A stretch of 64,000 bases of DNA from Maridesulfovibrio sp. (GTDB lineage Bacteria > Desulfobacterota > Desulfovibrionia > Desulfovibrionales > Desulfovibrionaceae): contig NZ_OY780933.1 in assembly GCF_963676065.1 (NCBI RefSeq), forward strand, positions 3,078,122-3,142,121, in the 5' to 3' direction. Shown in pieces: positions 26,672 to 34,694 of this stretch. Position 1 is the stretch's first letter; the number at the start of each line of letters is the position of its first letter. The notes beneath the pieces are model-generated. The model searched no databases. It saw nothing but the letters and a program-made list of their open reading frames with translations, and was not told the origin of the DNA. The position numbers were made by a program, and so were the translations under genes.

Positions 26672-27159
26672 TCAAATAGATATTTATATTCTCCAGCGAT
26701 TTTATCTGTTTTATTAATCAAATCAGCGGCCTTGTTTTCCACATTACGAGAATTCACAAGCCCAAGTTCCTGCTTTAAATAAAAAGGAACCACTTCGCCA
26801 CTCTCGGCAAATGTCCAAACAACGGAATAAACCGAGCCTATCTCCGGTCTGTCGCTGAATTCGCTACGTGATTCAATCCTTACACGCACGGCTTTTGAGT
26901 CCTGATCGGCCAAAGAAAACAGAGCCGATTTTTTAAAGTTCTCCTTTAACTTCAAAGCCAGAGATCCCCCGAAGACATCATCCCCCGAATGGACTACGAT
27001 TACAGGAATGCCCTGCTTCTGCGTTTCCTGTTCGGTTTTGTCGGCTGTTACAGGCTTGGCCTTGGTTGCCGGCACGGTCTTGGTCTCCTGTGCGAATGCG
27101 GATGCCCCCAGACACAAAACAAGCAGCACCAGTAGTGCGAGGCTTAACACTTTTTTCAT
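26668..27159 (-). CDS. Secreted protein of unknown function
   Basis: This 163-residue protein begins with a clear signal peptide (MKKVLSLALLVLLVLCLGASAFA) and then a Lys/Thr/Pro-rich linker. The remaining 110 residues (from IPVIVVHSGDDVFGGSLALKL) look like a small alpha/beta domain with no catalytic motif I recognise. The start overlaps the stop of the upstream gene by ATGA (27156-27159), so it is translationally coupled to the 261-residue unknown protein. Its 3' end overlaps that of the convergent CCA-type gene. Confidence 0.65.
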   Translation of the reverse strand: MKKVLSLALLVLLVLCLGASAFAQETKTVPATKAKPVTADKTEQETQKQGIPVIVVHSGDDVFGGSLALKLKENFKKSALFSLADQDSKAVRVRIESRSEFSDRPEIGSVYSVVWTFAESGEVVPFYLKQELGLVNSRNVENKAADLINKTDKIAGEYKYLFD

Positions 27160-27941
27160 ATCAACTCCTTATTCACATTCTTTCGTAAATCTTTGAGCAA
27201 GGCCCGTACTTTCACCTTGTCACGGGCCCAGACCTGAGAACAATATCCCGAAATATAAGATTTGACCTCTTCGTAGGGAGGAAGATCGGGAAATTCTGGA
27301 AATTCAATATCCTTGATTGTGATTACGGTAAAAGCCATTTCGTTATCAATAGCCTTACATTCAGGACCGACGCATCCGGCAATTTTTTCTTTACGCATAG
27401 CTTCGGGATCAAGGGATTTTGTGAACTGCAATACATCTGAAGCGGTTACGTTTCTGTTCACCTTTTCAATTTTTACATTGATCTCATCAGCCATCCTGAA
27501 AAAATCATCACGATTGACAGTACGAACTTTACGCCCGCCGCCCTCATCTCGAATGGAACCGTGCATATAGTCTTCAACTCTCTCTAGAAGCATTTTATAA
27601 ACTATAACGAACCATTTAACGTATTCACCCCGGGCGGTGAAAGCAAATGAAGGCTTCTCCATTATCTCCGCACATTCCACCCCCGCAGGATGATAAAAGC
27701 GGTTTCTACTGAGTCCACAGGAGACCAGAAAATCATCTAACCCTTCAGGCCCGAGACATATTTTATCAAGTAGAGCACAGACCTTGAAAACCCGGTAAAG
27801 CTTAACATGTAATTTTTCTGATACCTCATGAAACAGCTCAAGGGCATCATCAACATCCACACGGGCACCGAAATAGGACTCTGCCATATCGCTAAGGACT
27901 TCATCCGTTAAAGCATCGGTTAAATCTTTAAAATTAGCCAT
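27156..27941 (-). CDS. Hypothetical cytoplasmic protein
   Basis: I do not recognise this 261-residue protein. It lacks a signal peptide and membrane segments and is rich in charged residues. Predicted features are mostly helical N-terminal and central parts (residues 1-190), a Cys-containing segment KIAGCVGPECKAIDNEM and a C-terminal helical region with two Trp/Cys positions (YISGYCSQVWARDKVKV). It precedes the secreted protein with a 4-base overlap. A Shine-Dalgarno-like AAAGGA lies just upstream of the ATG. It is real by codon pattern and coupling, but its function is open. Confidence 0.6.
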   Translation of the reverse strand: MANFKDLTDALTDEVLSDMAESYFGARVDVDDALELFHEVSEKLHVKLYRVFKVCALLDKICLGPEGLDDFLVSCGLSRNRFYHPAGVECAEIMEKPSFAFTARGEYVKWFVIVYKMLLERVEDYMHGSIRDEGGGRKVRTVNRDDFFRMADEINVKIEKVNRNVTASDVLQFTKSLDPEAMRKEKIAGCVGPECKAIDNEMAFTVITIKDIEFPEFPDLPPYEEVKSYISGYCSQVWARDKVKVRALLKDLRKNVNKELI

Positions 27942-28322
27942 AATATTTCCTTTATGAACCGTGCTTGAAAATTTTGTACGGAAATTTTTTATTTCCGATC
28001 TATCCTTTTATCTAACAAGCTTCCGGACCAAAACAAGTATTCAAACAGCAAATGAATTTACTAATTAACCTTGAGAGTGCCATATAATTGAATTATACGC
28101 TATGGGCACGAGTATCATCAAATAATGAGAACTCCGAAAGATTAAACAGGAAAATCAACTGCTCTTTTTTCCTGTGGCGCGCCAAACGGGCATAGTCTTG
28201 ACGGTTTTACTGACATAAATCGGCGCAAGACTTTAAATGAGTTTAACTCCTTTAGCCGGTGGAAGCAAAATGGAACCGACAAAGCGCAAAAGCGCATCAT
28301 CATCTGACATACTGGAGGGAGT
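27942..28322. other. Intergenic region between the unknown pair and the acyl-CoA synthetase
   Basis: This 380-bp stretch separates divergent genes. I see no gene, tRNA or strong repeat. A Shine-Dalgarno GGAGGGAG at 28313-28320 belongs to the gene at 28323. Promoters for both sides must lie here, but I cannot place -35/-10 boxes with confidence. Confidence 0.5.
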
Positions 28323-30419
28323 ATGCTGCTAAATGAACATTTAAGTAAAGTGCTGCTCAAAGAGGCTGCCGGACTTCCTGTTCCTACCGGGGTCAAAATC
28401 ACAGAAAAGGATCTGCCCGGACTGGAACCATACTTCCCCCTGCCGTGGATTCTGAAGGCTCAGGTTCCCGTTGGCGGACGCGGTAAGGCCGGAGGCATCC
28501 AAAAAGTCGATTCACGGGATGAATATGAAGAAACCGCACGCCGTATTCTCGGTATGGAAATCAAGGGTAACAAGGTTCCCTTTCTGCGGGCGGAACCTGC
28601 CGTGGACATCAGGAAAGAATTCTATCTGTCCCTGACTTTATCACGGCAACGGCGCAAGGTTATCATGACCGTCGGTCGTGAAGGCGGGGTGGAAATCGAA
28701 AATATGGGCCCTGAAAATCTGCTCATTCAGGAAATCAGCCTGCCTGGCGGATTGCAGCCCAATCAGATTCGAGCCGCTTTTTTCCATATCGGAATTGCCA
28801 AAGAGCTTTTCGCCGACTTCAGTAAAATCGTCAGAAACCTTTACAATACCATGATCGATTACGGCCTGCTGCTGGCTGAAATTAACCCGCTCGCGCTGAC
28901 AGGATACGGAAAGCTTTTAGCTCTTGATGGTAAAATTGAGATGGACGACAACATCGTCGACCTCAACCCCGCTTTTGAAAAATATTATCAGCCGGAACAC
29001 TCCACACCGGTGGAAAACATCGCCCGCGATGCCGGAATGAGTTTTGTTTCTCTTAAAGGCTGGGTCGGACTGATCGCCAATGGAGCAGGTCTGGCAATGG
29101 CCTCCATGGACGCGCTAAACTTTTCGGATCTTCCGGCTGCAAACTTTCTCGATCTCGGCGGAGCCGCAGATCAAAAACGCATTGAAACCGCACTGCGGCT
29201 GCTATTTGATGATGATCAGGTAAAAGCCATTTTGATCAACCTTTTCGGCGGAATCCTTTCCTGCGAGCTGGTCGCCAAGGCTCTTGTCGCTGCCCTCGGA
29301 GGAAAAGAACCGGAAAAACCGATTGTGGTACGCATGTCCGGTAACAGTGCCGAGGAAGGCCTTGAGGTACTAAAGCAGGTAAAAGGCGATAAACTGCACC
29401 GGGCCAGAAATATGCAGGAAGCACTCGACCTGCTCAGCAGACTAAAGCCCACGGATGCGACAAGAATAGAATTTCCCGAACCCATCGCGGCAACGCCTGA
29501 TTCCAGACCGAAGGACATAGGATACAAATCGCCGCATACTTACGGTATTGATAAGGATACTCCAATTCTCGTGCAGGGAATTACCGGTGCGGAGGGCCGC
29601 CTGCATACCAGACTGATGCTGGAATACGGCTCAAACATTGTTGCCGGGGTGACTCCTTTCAAAGGTGGGCAGGAAGTTCTCGGCGTGCCGGTCTACAATT
29701 CCATCAAAGAAGCGCAACGGCAGCATGAAATAGGGGCCAGCATAATATTTGTTCCGCCTAAACTTGCCACGGATGCTATTCTTGAAGCTACCTCCTGCGA
29801 AATCCCGTGGGTGGTCTGCATCACCGAAGGAATCGTGCAATCCGCTATGCTCAACGTCCTTGAGCAGGTTAAGGGCGGTAAATCTCGTATCGTCGGCCCC
29901 AACACCCCCGGTATGATTGTTCCCGGTCAGACCAAGATCGGTATTCTGCCCACCACTCCTTTCTCCCCCGGTCCGGTGGCGGTCCTTTCCCGTTCAGGAA
30001 CCCTGACATACGAGGTCGCCGATCGTCTTAATCAGGTGGGAATCGGCCAATCGCTTTCCATCGGCATCGGCGGTGATTCTTACATCGGGACAACATTCGC
30101 CGACGTTTTCGAGATGCTGCGTAATCATGATGAGACCAAGGCGGTAATGGTTCTCGGGGAGATTGGCGGAACGGCTGAACAGGATCTCGCCGATTATGTA
30201 ATTAAGACAGGATTTGACAAACCCGTACTTTCCTTTATTGCTGGTCAGACGGCACCTCCGGGCAAACGTCTGGGTCACGCAGGTGCTATCCTTCAAGAAG
30301 GCACCGGGGTACAGGGTAAGCTGGAAAAAATGCGCGAAGCAGGATTCACAGTCTGTCCCAGCCTCGAGGCGATCCCACAGCTGACAGCAGACGCACTTGG
30401 AATTAAATTAAGTGAATAA
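28323..30419 (+). CDS. Fused beta-alpha succinyl-CoA synthetase-like acyl-CoA ligase (nucleoside-diphosphate forming)
   Basis: This 698-residue protein joins a SucC-like ATP-grasp beta part (about residues 1-380, with VPVGGRGKAGGIQKV and EINPLALTGYGKLLALDGKI) to a SucD-like alpha part (about residues 395-698, with TPILVQGITGAEGRLHT, IVGPNTPGMIVPGQ and the phosphohistidine loop GHAGAIL). It should make or use succinyl-CoA, acetyl-CoA or another acyl-CoA at the level of ATP or GTP. The order beta-alpha differs from most fused ADP-forming acetyl-CoA synthetases, which are alpha-beta. It is co-transcribed with the glycosyltransferase, whose GTG overlaps its last 8 bases. Confidence 0.85.
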   Translation: MLLNEHLSKVLLKEAAGLPVPTGVKITEKDLPGLEPYFPLPWILKAQVPVGGRGKAGGIQKVDSRDEYEETARRILGMEIKGNKVPFLRAEPAVDIRKEFYLSLTLSRQRRKVIMTVGREGGVEIENMGPENLLIQEISLPGGLQPNQIRAAFFHIGIAKELFADFSKIVRNLYNTMIDYGLLLAEINPLALTGYGKLLALDGKIEMDDNIVDLNPAFEKYYQPEHSTPVENIARDAGMSFVSLKGWVGLIANGAGLAMASMDALNFSDLPAANFLDLGGAADQKRIETALRLLFDDDQVKAILINLFGGILSCELVAKALVAALGGKEPEKPIVVRMSGNSAEEGLEVLKQVKGDKLHRARNMQEALDLLSRLKPTDATRIEFPEPIAATPDSRPKDIGYKSPHTYGIDKDTPILVQGITGAEGRLHTRLMLEYGSNIVAGVTPFKGGQEVLGVPVYNSIKEAQRQHEIGASIIFVPPKLATDAILEATSCEIPWVVCITEGIVQSAMLNVLEQVKGGKSRIVGPNTPGMIVPGQTKIGILPTTPFSPGPVAVLSRSGTLTYEVADRLNQVGIGQSLSIGIGGDSYIGTTFADVFEMLRNHDETKAVMVLGEIGGTAEQDLADYVIKTGFDKPVLSFIAGQTAPPGKRLGHAGAILQEGTGVQGKLEKMREAGFTVCPSLEAIPQLTADALGIKLSE

Positions 30420-31503
30420 AAACATATGCTTTTTTAACAGCAATAAAGCCTGGGGCGGCGGGGAAAAGTGGAACCACCATTTTTCCCTGCTCCTCCGGGA
30501 TCAAGGTTACAATGTCTTTGTAGTAACCAACCATAAATCAGAGTTGAAAAACCGCCTTGAAAACGAACCGGGCATAGCTCTGCACAGCGAACCGATCGGT
30601 AATCTTTCCTTCCTCAACCCCGCTTTGATGGGCCGTTTAAAATCATTTTTCAAAGCGAACAGCATACAGACCCTGATCACTGCCCTGCCGTCCGACTTAA
30701 AAAGCGGAGGAATCGCCGCCAAACGTGCCGGGGTTTCCAAGGTGATCTACAGGCGCGGAATCGCCGTTCCGGTTAAAAATTCATTCCTGAACCGCTACAT
30801 TTATAAGAACGTAGTCGACCGTCTAATAGTTAATTCTCTTGAGACCAAACGGACGGTTTTAGCCAACAACTCTTCCCTTATTAATAAAAATAAAATACGC
30901 CAGATATACAATGGTTTTGACGTAGAAGAATTCGATAAACAGGATTTTTCTCCGCTCTACTCTGCTGAAAACGGAGAAGTAGTGATTGGAAACGCAGCCC
31001 GTTTAACTCCCCAAAAAGGACAAAAACATCTCATCGAGTCCGCAAAACGGCTCAAGGAAAAAGGCTTAAATTTCAAAATACTCATCGCCGGAAAAGGCGA
31101 AATGGAACAGGAACTTAAAGATTACGCTACTCGACTGGACGTAAATGATAGAGTTTCTTTTCTCGGTTTCATCGAAAACATGAAATCTTTCCATGCTTCG
31201 CAGGACATCTTCTGCCTTCCTTCCCTTTGGGAAGGATTCGGCTACGCCCTAGTGGAAGCCATGACGCTTAAAAAACCTGTCGTCGGATTTGATGTAAGCT
31301 CCAACCCGGAAGTTGTTGCTGATGGCGAGACCGGTATTTTAGTTCCTGTCGAAGAAACTGAGAAACTGGCAGCAGCTTTAGAAAAGCTGATTGTTGATAC
31401 TGAATTGCGCAGAAGGATGGGCTCGGCTGGACGGCAAAGAGTACTGGATAATTTTAACACTCCGCTTGTTCTGCAAAAGTTGATTGAAGTTGTTGAGGAG
31501 TAA
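30412..31503 (+). CDS. Glycosyltransferase family 4 protein
   Basis: This 363-residue GT-B fold enzyme of the GT4 class probably adds a sugar to lipopolysaccharide or another envelope glycan. It begins MNKNICFFNSNKAWGGGEKW, the glycine-rich acceptor loop. The C-terminal donor domain has IGNAARLTPQKGQKHLIE, LIAGKGEMEQEL and the conserved LPSLWEGFGYALVEAM with the two catalytic Glu. The start is a GTG that overlaps the upstream synthetase by 8 bases, so translation may be coupled. Sugar and acceptor are unknown. Confidence 0.85.
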   Translation: MNKNICFFNSNKAWGGGEKWNHHFSLLLRDQGYNVFVVTNHKSELKNRLENEPGIALHSEPIGNLSFLNPALMGRLKSFFKANSIQTLITALPSDLKSGGIAAKRAGVSKVIYRRGIAVPVKNSFLNRYIYKNVVDRLIVNSLETKRTVLANNSSLINKNKIRQIYNGFDVEEFDKQDFSPLYSAENGEVVIGNAARLTPQKGQKHLIESAKRLKEKGLNFKILIAGKGEMEQELKDYATRLDVNDRVSFLGFIENMKSFHASQDIFCLPSLWEGFGYALVEAMTLKKPVVGFDVSSNPEVVADGETGILVPVEETEKLAAALEKLIVDTELRRRMGSAGRQRVLDNFNTPLVLQKLIEVVEE

Positions 31504-31607
31504 CTCAACTTATTACGAATGATCTCAATTCCAACCTATATCAATTCTGCTTGCTTTGAAGCTGTTAATTATGCTCGTAATTAGCGGGCGTTATTGATCA
31601 GGGATGT

Positions 31608-32321
31608 ATGATGACCGAGTTAAAAAAAGAGCTATTCAGCAATGCTCTAGAATGGGGTGCGGACCTTATTGCAGTTGCGGACACATCACGTATGGCAGGA
31701 ATGGATACCAGACCTGATGATCTACTGAATAATTTTCCGCGCGCAATATCAATTGCAGTTCAATTGGCAGATGGTGTTATTGAAACAATCTCCGATGCTC
31801 CAACTGAGCTATATTCACAGCATTATCAACGAGTAAACACTCTGCTTGATCACATTGCCAGCCGGGTGAGCTGTTTTCTGCAAAACAATGGAGCCAAAGC
31901 ACTACCCATTCCGGCCAGTCAGATTCTCTGCAAAGAGCGGTTCGTTTCCTATATCTCGCACAAAGCAGTAGCAATTAATGCCGGTTTAGGATGGCAAGGA
32001 AAATCATTATTACTTGTTACTCCGCAATACGGACCGAGAGTCAGACTGGTAACAATCCTCACTGATCTTGACATTGAAGCGGATCAGCCAATTAAAAACC
32101 GCTGCGATAAATGTACGAAATGCACTGATGCCTGCCCTGCCGGAGCAATTAAAAACGTCAATACCGAGCTGCATTATTCATCTCGCAATGAGGCCGTGAA
32201 CTTATCGTCCTGTGTGGATCATTTGAATAAGGTATCGGGGTATGGAAACTTGATGCCGTATATTTGTGGGGTTTGCGTGGCTGTATGTCCTTGGGGCAAG
32301 AAAAAACGGCAATCCCATTAA
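31608..32321 (+). CDS. QueG-like protein with two [4Fe-4S] motifs
   Basis: This 237-residue protein resembles the epoxyqueuosine reductase family in its central region (KAVAINAGLGWQGKSLLLVTPQYGPRVRLVTILTD is seen at residues 122-156). It carries two ferredoxin-type motifs, CDKCTKCTDACP and CGVCVAVCP, with a further Cys (SSCVDH). It is about 80 residues or more shorter than QueG and lacks the HEAT-like C-terminal part. It is better called a double-cluster oxidoreductase of unknown substrate. It converges on the hydrogenase protease gene. Confidence 0.75.
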   Translation: MMTELKKELFSNALEWGADLIAVADTSRMAGMDTRPDDLLNNFPRAISIAVQLADGVIETISDAPTELYSQHYQRVNTLLDHIASRVSCFLQNNGAKALPIPASQILCKERFVSYISHKAVAINAGLGWQGKSLLLVTPQYGPRVRLVTILTDLDIEADQPIKNRCDKCTKCTDACPAGAIKNVNTELHYSSRNEAVNLSSCVDHLNKVSGYGNLMPYICGVCVAVCPWGKKKRQSH

Positions 32322-32334
32322 AGAACTGCCGTTT
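32304..32334. terminator. Convergent hairpin at the end of the QueG-like gene
   Basis: AAACGGCA (32304-32311) pairs with TGCCGTTT (32327-32334). It begins inside the last codons of the QueG-like gene, and a short T run follows. It may act on both convergent transcripts. Confidence 0.6.
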
Positions 32335-32369
32335 AAACACAATCTAAGATTCAACAGAAATCAATCGCT

Positions 32370-32843
32370 CTACTGACCAAATTCCTCAATAAAACGTTTA
32401 ATCTCCTGACGGGACCTTTCGACATAACCGGGGAATACCGCTTTGCAGGTATCGGTCATTTCCATGGACCAGTCTGTGTAATTTTCAGGCTCCATGCCCA
32501 AGATGCGCATTTCCGGACGTTTTCCAACTGCTCCGGCCATATTTAATGAATCGACCAGATCAATGTCATGCAGCGATAAACGCTGCTTTTCATTATTTAT
32601 GATATCTTTTTCTTCAAGATAATAGACGGTACCGGCATCCTTCCCGCCATGAACGATGTCCAGCACCAGAAGACCGTCGTAGCCTTCCAGAATATGGAAA
32701 ATATCGTGTGTGAATGTACCCCCGTCCACTAAGTGGACAAACTCGGGCCATTCTTCTTTTTTCAGTTCTTCAACAGCATGCACCCCGACGCCCTCATCGC
32801 CAAGGAGAATGTTTCCAATCCCAAGCACCAACAGTTTCTTCAT
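32370..32843 (-). CDS. Hydrogenase maturation protease (HyaD/HybD family)
   Basis: This endopeptidase removes the C-terminal peptide of a nickel hydrogenase large subunit after the metal centre is inserted. The 157-residue protein has the family motif GIGNILLGDEGVGVHAVEEL near the N-terminus, where Glu/Asp residues read nickel, and DGGTFTHDIFHIL further on. It lies 290 bp downstream of hysA in the same direction, across a palindromic repeat element. Its target is most likely the HysA subunit described below, with which it could form a functional unit. Start choice follows a good AAAGGA Shine-Dalgarno. Confidence 0.88.
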   Translation of the reverse strand: MKKLLVLGIGNILLGDEGVGVHAVEELKKEEWPEFVHLVDGGTFTHDIFHILEGYDGLLVLDIVHGGKDAGTVYYLEEKDIINNEKQRLSLHDIDLVDSLNMAGAVGKRPEMRILGMEPENYTDWSMEMTDTCKAVFPGYVERSRQEIKRFIEEFGQ

Positions 32844-32865
32844 TGTAAATCCTTTATGGTGTGCC

Positions 32866-33060
32866 TCCGGCGGCTGGGGAAGGGGAACTTTTGCAAAAGT
32901 TCCCCTTCCCCAGACCCCATCCCTTCAAAACCTTTTAATTTGCTTCGCGTATAGTGTACTAAAAGAGCCTTCAAATAAAAAAGCAGCAAAGTTCGAATAA
33001 AAGGTTTTGGGATTCTTAAACCCTTTTGCAAAAGGGTTTAAGGCCCCCGGCAGGGTCGTC
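32866..33060. repeat. Compound inverted-repeat element (two nested palindromes)
   Basis: The element lies between hysA and its protease gene. It contains a perfect 40-bp palindrome at 32874-32913 (arm CTGGGGAAGGGGAACTTTTG) and a perfect 28-bp palindrome at 33015-33042 (arm CTTAAACCCTTTTG). Both have the core TTTTGCAAAA. Each is bordered by matching outer pieces in opposite order: CTCCGGCGGC before the first and CCCCCGGCAG after the second; CAAAACCTTTTAATTTGCT after the first and GCAAAGTTCG...AAAGGTTTTG before the second. The whole is a roughly 190-bp imperfect inverted repeat, like a small non-autonomous element or a REP-type composite. A decayed half-copy is at 37348-37403. Confidence 0.85.
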
Positions 33061-33073
33061 GAAGACTAGAAAA

Positions 33074-33110
33074 AAACTCCCGGACACAGGGACCCTGCGA
33101 CCGGGAGTTT
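33074..33110 (-). terminator. Terminator of the hydrogenase structural genes
   Basis: AAACTCCCGG (33074-33083) pairs with CCGGGAGTTT (33101-33110). On the - strand a T run (T6) follows. It is 24 bp after the hysA stop. Confidence 0.85.
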
Positions 33111-33133
33111 ATATTCAGTGAAACGTCGTTACG

Positions 33134-34672
33134 TTAGCAGCCTTCGCCTACGTGAACAACATGTTCTTCACCGGTCTCTGCGTGCAGCACGTGCACGGCA
33201 CAGCCCAGTCACGGGTCGAAGGATCGGATGATCCTTGATATGTCTACCGGGTTTTTCGGATCAGGAACAGGTGTACCAACGAGGGCTTCCTCTATTGTAC
33301 CACGGTTACCTTTATCGTCACGCGGGGTGCTGTTCCAGAGGGTCGCAGGGATCATCTGGTAGTTCGCGGTAACGGAATCCTTGATATCGATGTAATGCAG
33401 CAGGGAACCACGGGGTGCTTCGGTGAGACCGAGCCCCTCAGCGGCTTCAGGAATTTCGCTTTTGACGTAAGTTTCTTCGCCGGGCTTAACTTCCTTGAGC
33501 CATGTATCATGAATTGCGTTTGCAACCATGTATGCTTCTTCTGCGCGTGCAACGTGGCGTCCCATGAGGGAGAATGCCATATCTGCGCCCAGATCGCGGA
33601 ACATCTTGGCTTCAATGCCGAAGAGATCCTTGAGCTGCTTCTGGCCCATGGGGCTGAGCTCGGGGTTCTGGACCCACATACGTGCAAGGGGACCGACTTC
33701 AACAGCATGGCCGTTGTAGCGGGAAGCCTTACAGAAGCTGTAAGCGTCCTTCTTGTGTACATCCGGAATGGTTTTACCTTCACTAGGATGCAGATCAGAA
33801 CACTCATCAGTATACCATGCGTACTTGGTGTATTCTTTAATGAGCTTATGGTCGAACTTCTGGTCTTTGCCGTCAACGTAAACGCCGGGCTTGAGCAGGA
33901 ATTCGGACTCAGCATCATCCATGGGGAATACGCCGTAAGCCATAGCATTTTTGTAACCGCCGCCGATCTTGAACAGATCTTTGTAGACGGAACCAATCAG
34001 ATAAACTGTGGGAACGTAGGTTTCAGCAATGAATTTCTGGACCTGTTTGAAACGGCTTGCGTATTCAACGAGCTTTTCTTTGGTCGGAATTTCGGTTGCG
34101 CCACCAACGACCTGACCGGAAACGTGAGGCATTTTACCACCGAACAGAGCCACCATTTCGTGGCAGATGCGGCGGATTTCAAGTGCCTTAACGTACTGGT
34201 CAACGGCTACTTTATTTGTTTTATCATCAAGGCGCAGGTCAGGATGCTCGAAGCGGGGGACAAAGGGAGCTTTGCCGGGTCCGCGCACGAAGTCCAGAGC
34301 TGCAAGATGGTAAAAATGCAGAATATGTGACTGCAGGTAGTTAGCACCGAAGATGAGGTTTTTAGTTACGCGACCGTTGGTGGTCAGCTTAACGCCAAAA
34401 GCATCATCCAGAGCACGGGTGGAAGCTGTGGAGTGAGCTGTCGGGCAAACGCCGCACAGACGCTGTGTCAGCTGTGCTGCATCGCGGGGATCACGTCCTA
34501 TAAGGATATTCTCGAAACCGCGGTACATACCGCCGGAGAGCCATGCGTCCGATACTTTACCGTCTTTAACTACGACCTCAGCCTTGAGGTGGCCTTCGAT
34601 TCGGGTAACCGGATCAATGGCAATCTTAAGTGTCCCGTCATTACCGGCGGGTGCATGAGATTTTGAAGACAT
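33134..34672 (-). CDS. hysA: [NiFeSe] hydrogenase large subunit, selenocysteine-containing
   Basis: The large subunit carries the Ni-Fe(-Se) active site of a periplasmic uptake hydrogenase. The frame reads to SFDP, then TGA at 33209-33211, then LGCAVHVLHAETGEE to a TAA at 33134-33136. This makes the canonical terminal motif DP-U-LGC-AVH, with selenocysteine (residue 488) in place of the nickel-ligand Cys. The first CxxC is RLCGVCPTAHS (residues 66-76). The full product is 512 residues; processing after the His would remove the last 18. AAAGGAG precedes the ATG. hysB lies 22 bp upstream. Ending the gene at the TGA would lose two of four nickel ligands. Confidence 0.93.
33160..33211 (-). promoter_or_regulatory. 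UGA selenocysteine codon and candidate bacterial SECIS
   Basis: The in-frame TGA is at 33209-33211 (- strand). The 40 bases after it are GC-rich and contain GTGC/GCAC complementary pieces (around GTGCACGTGCTGCAC) that can fold into a stem with a small apical loop, as expected of a bacterial SECIS read by SelB. I have not computed the fold, so the hairpin boundaries are approximate. Confidence 0.6.
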
Positions 34673-34694
34673 AAGGATTTATACTCCTTTCCGG

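Noticed and set aside
33395-34330. 311-residue open frame on the + strand opposite hysA
   Set aside because: It lies wholly antisense to hysA, has no Shine-Dalgarno or recognisable domain, and is explained by codon use of the hydrogenase gene.
33209-34672. hysA as a 487-residue gene that ends at the TGA
   Set aside because: The continuation after TGA encodes the conserved C-terminal nickel motif; a truncated subunit would lack half its nickel ligands.
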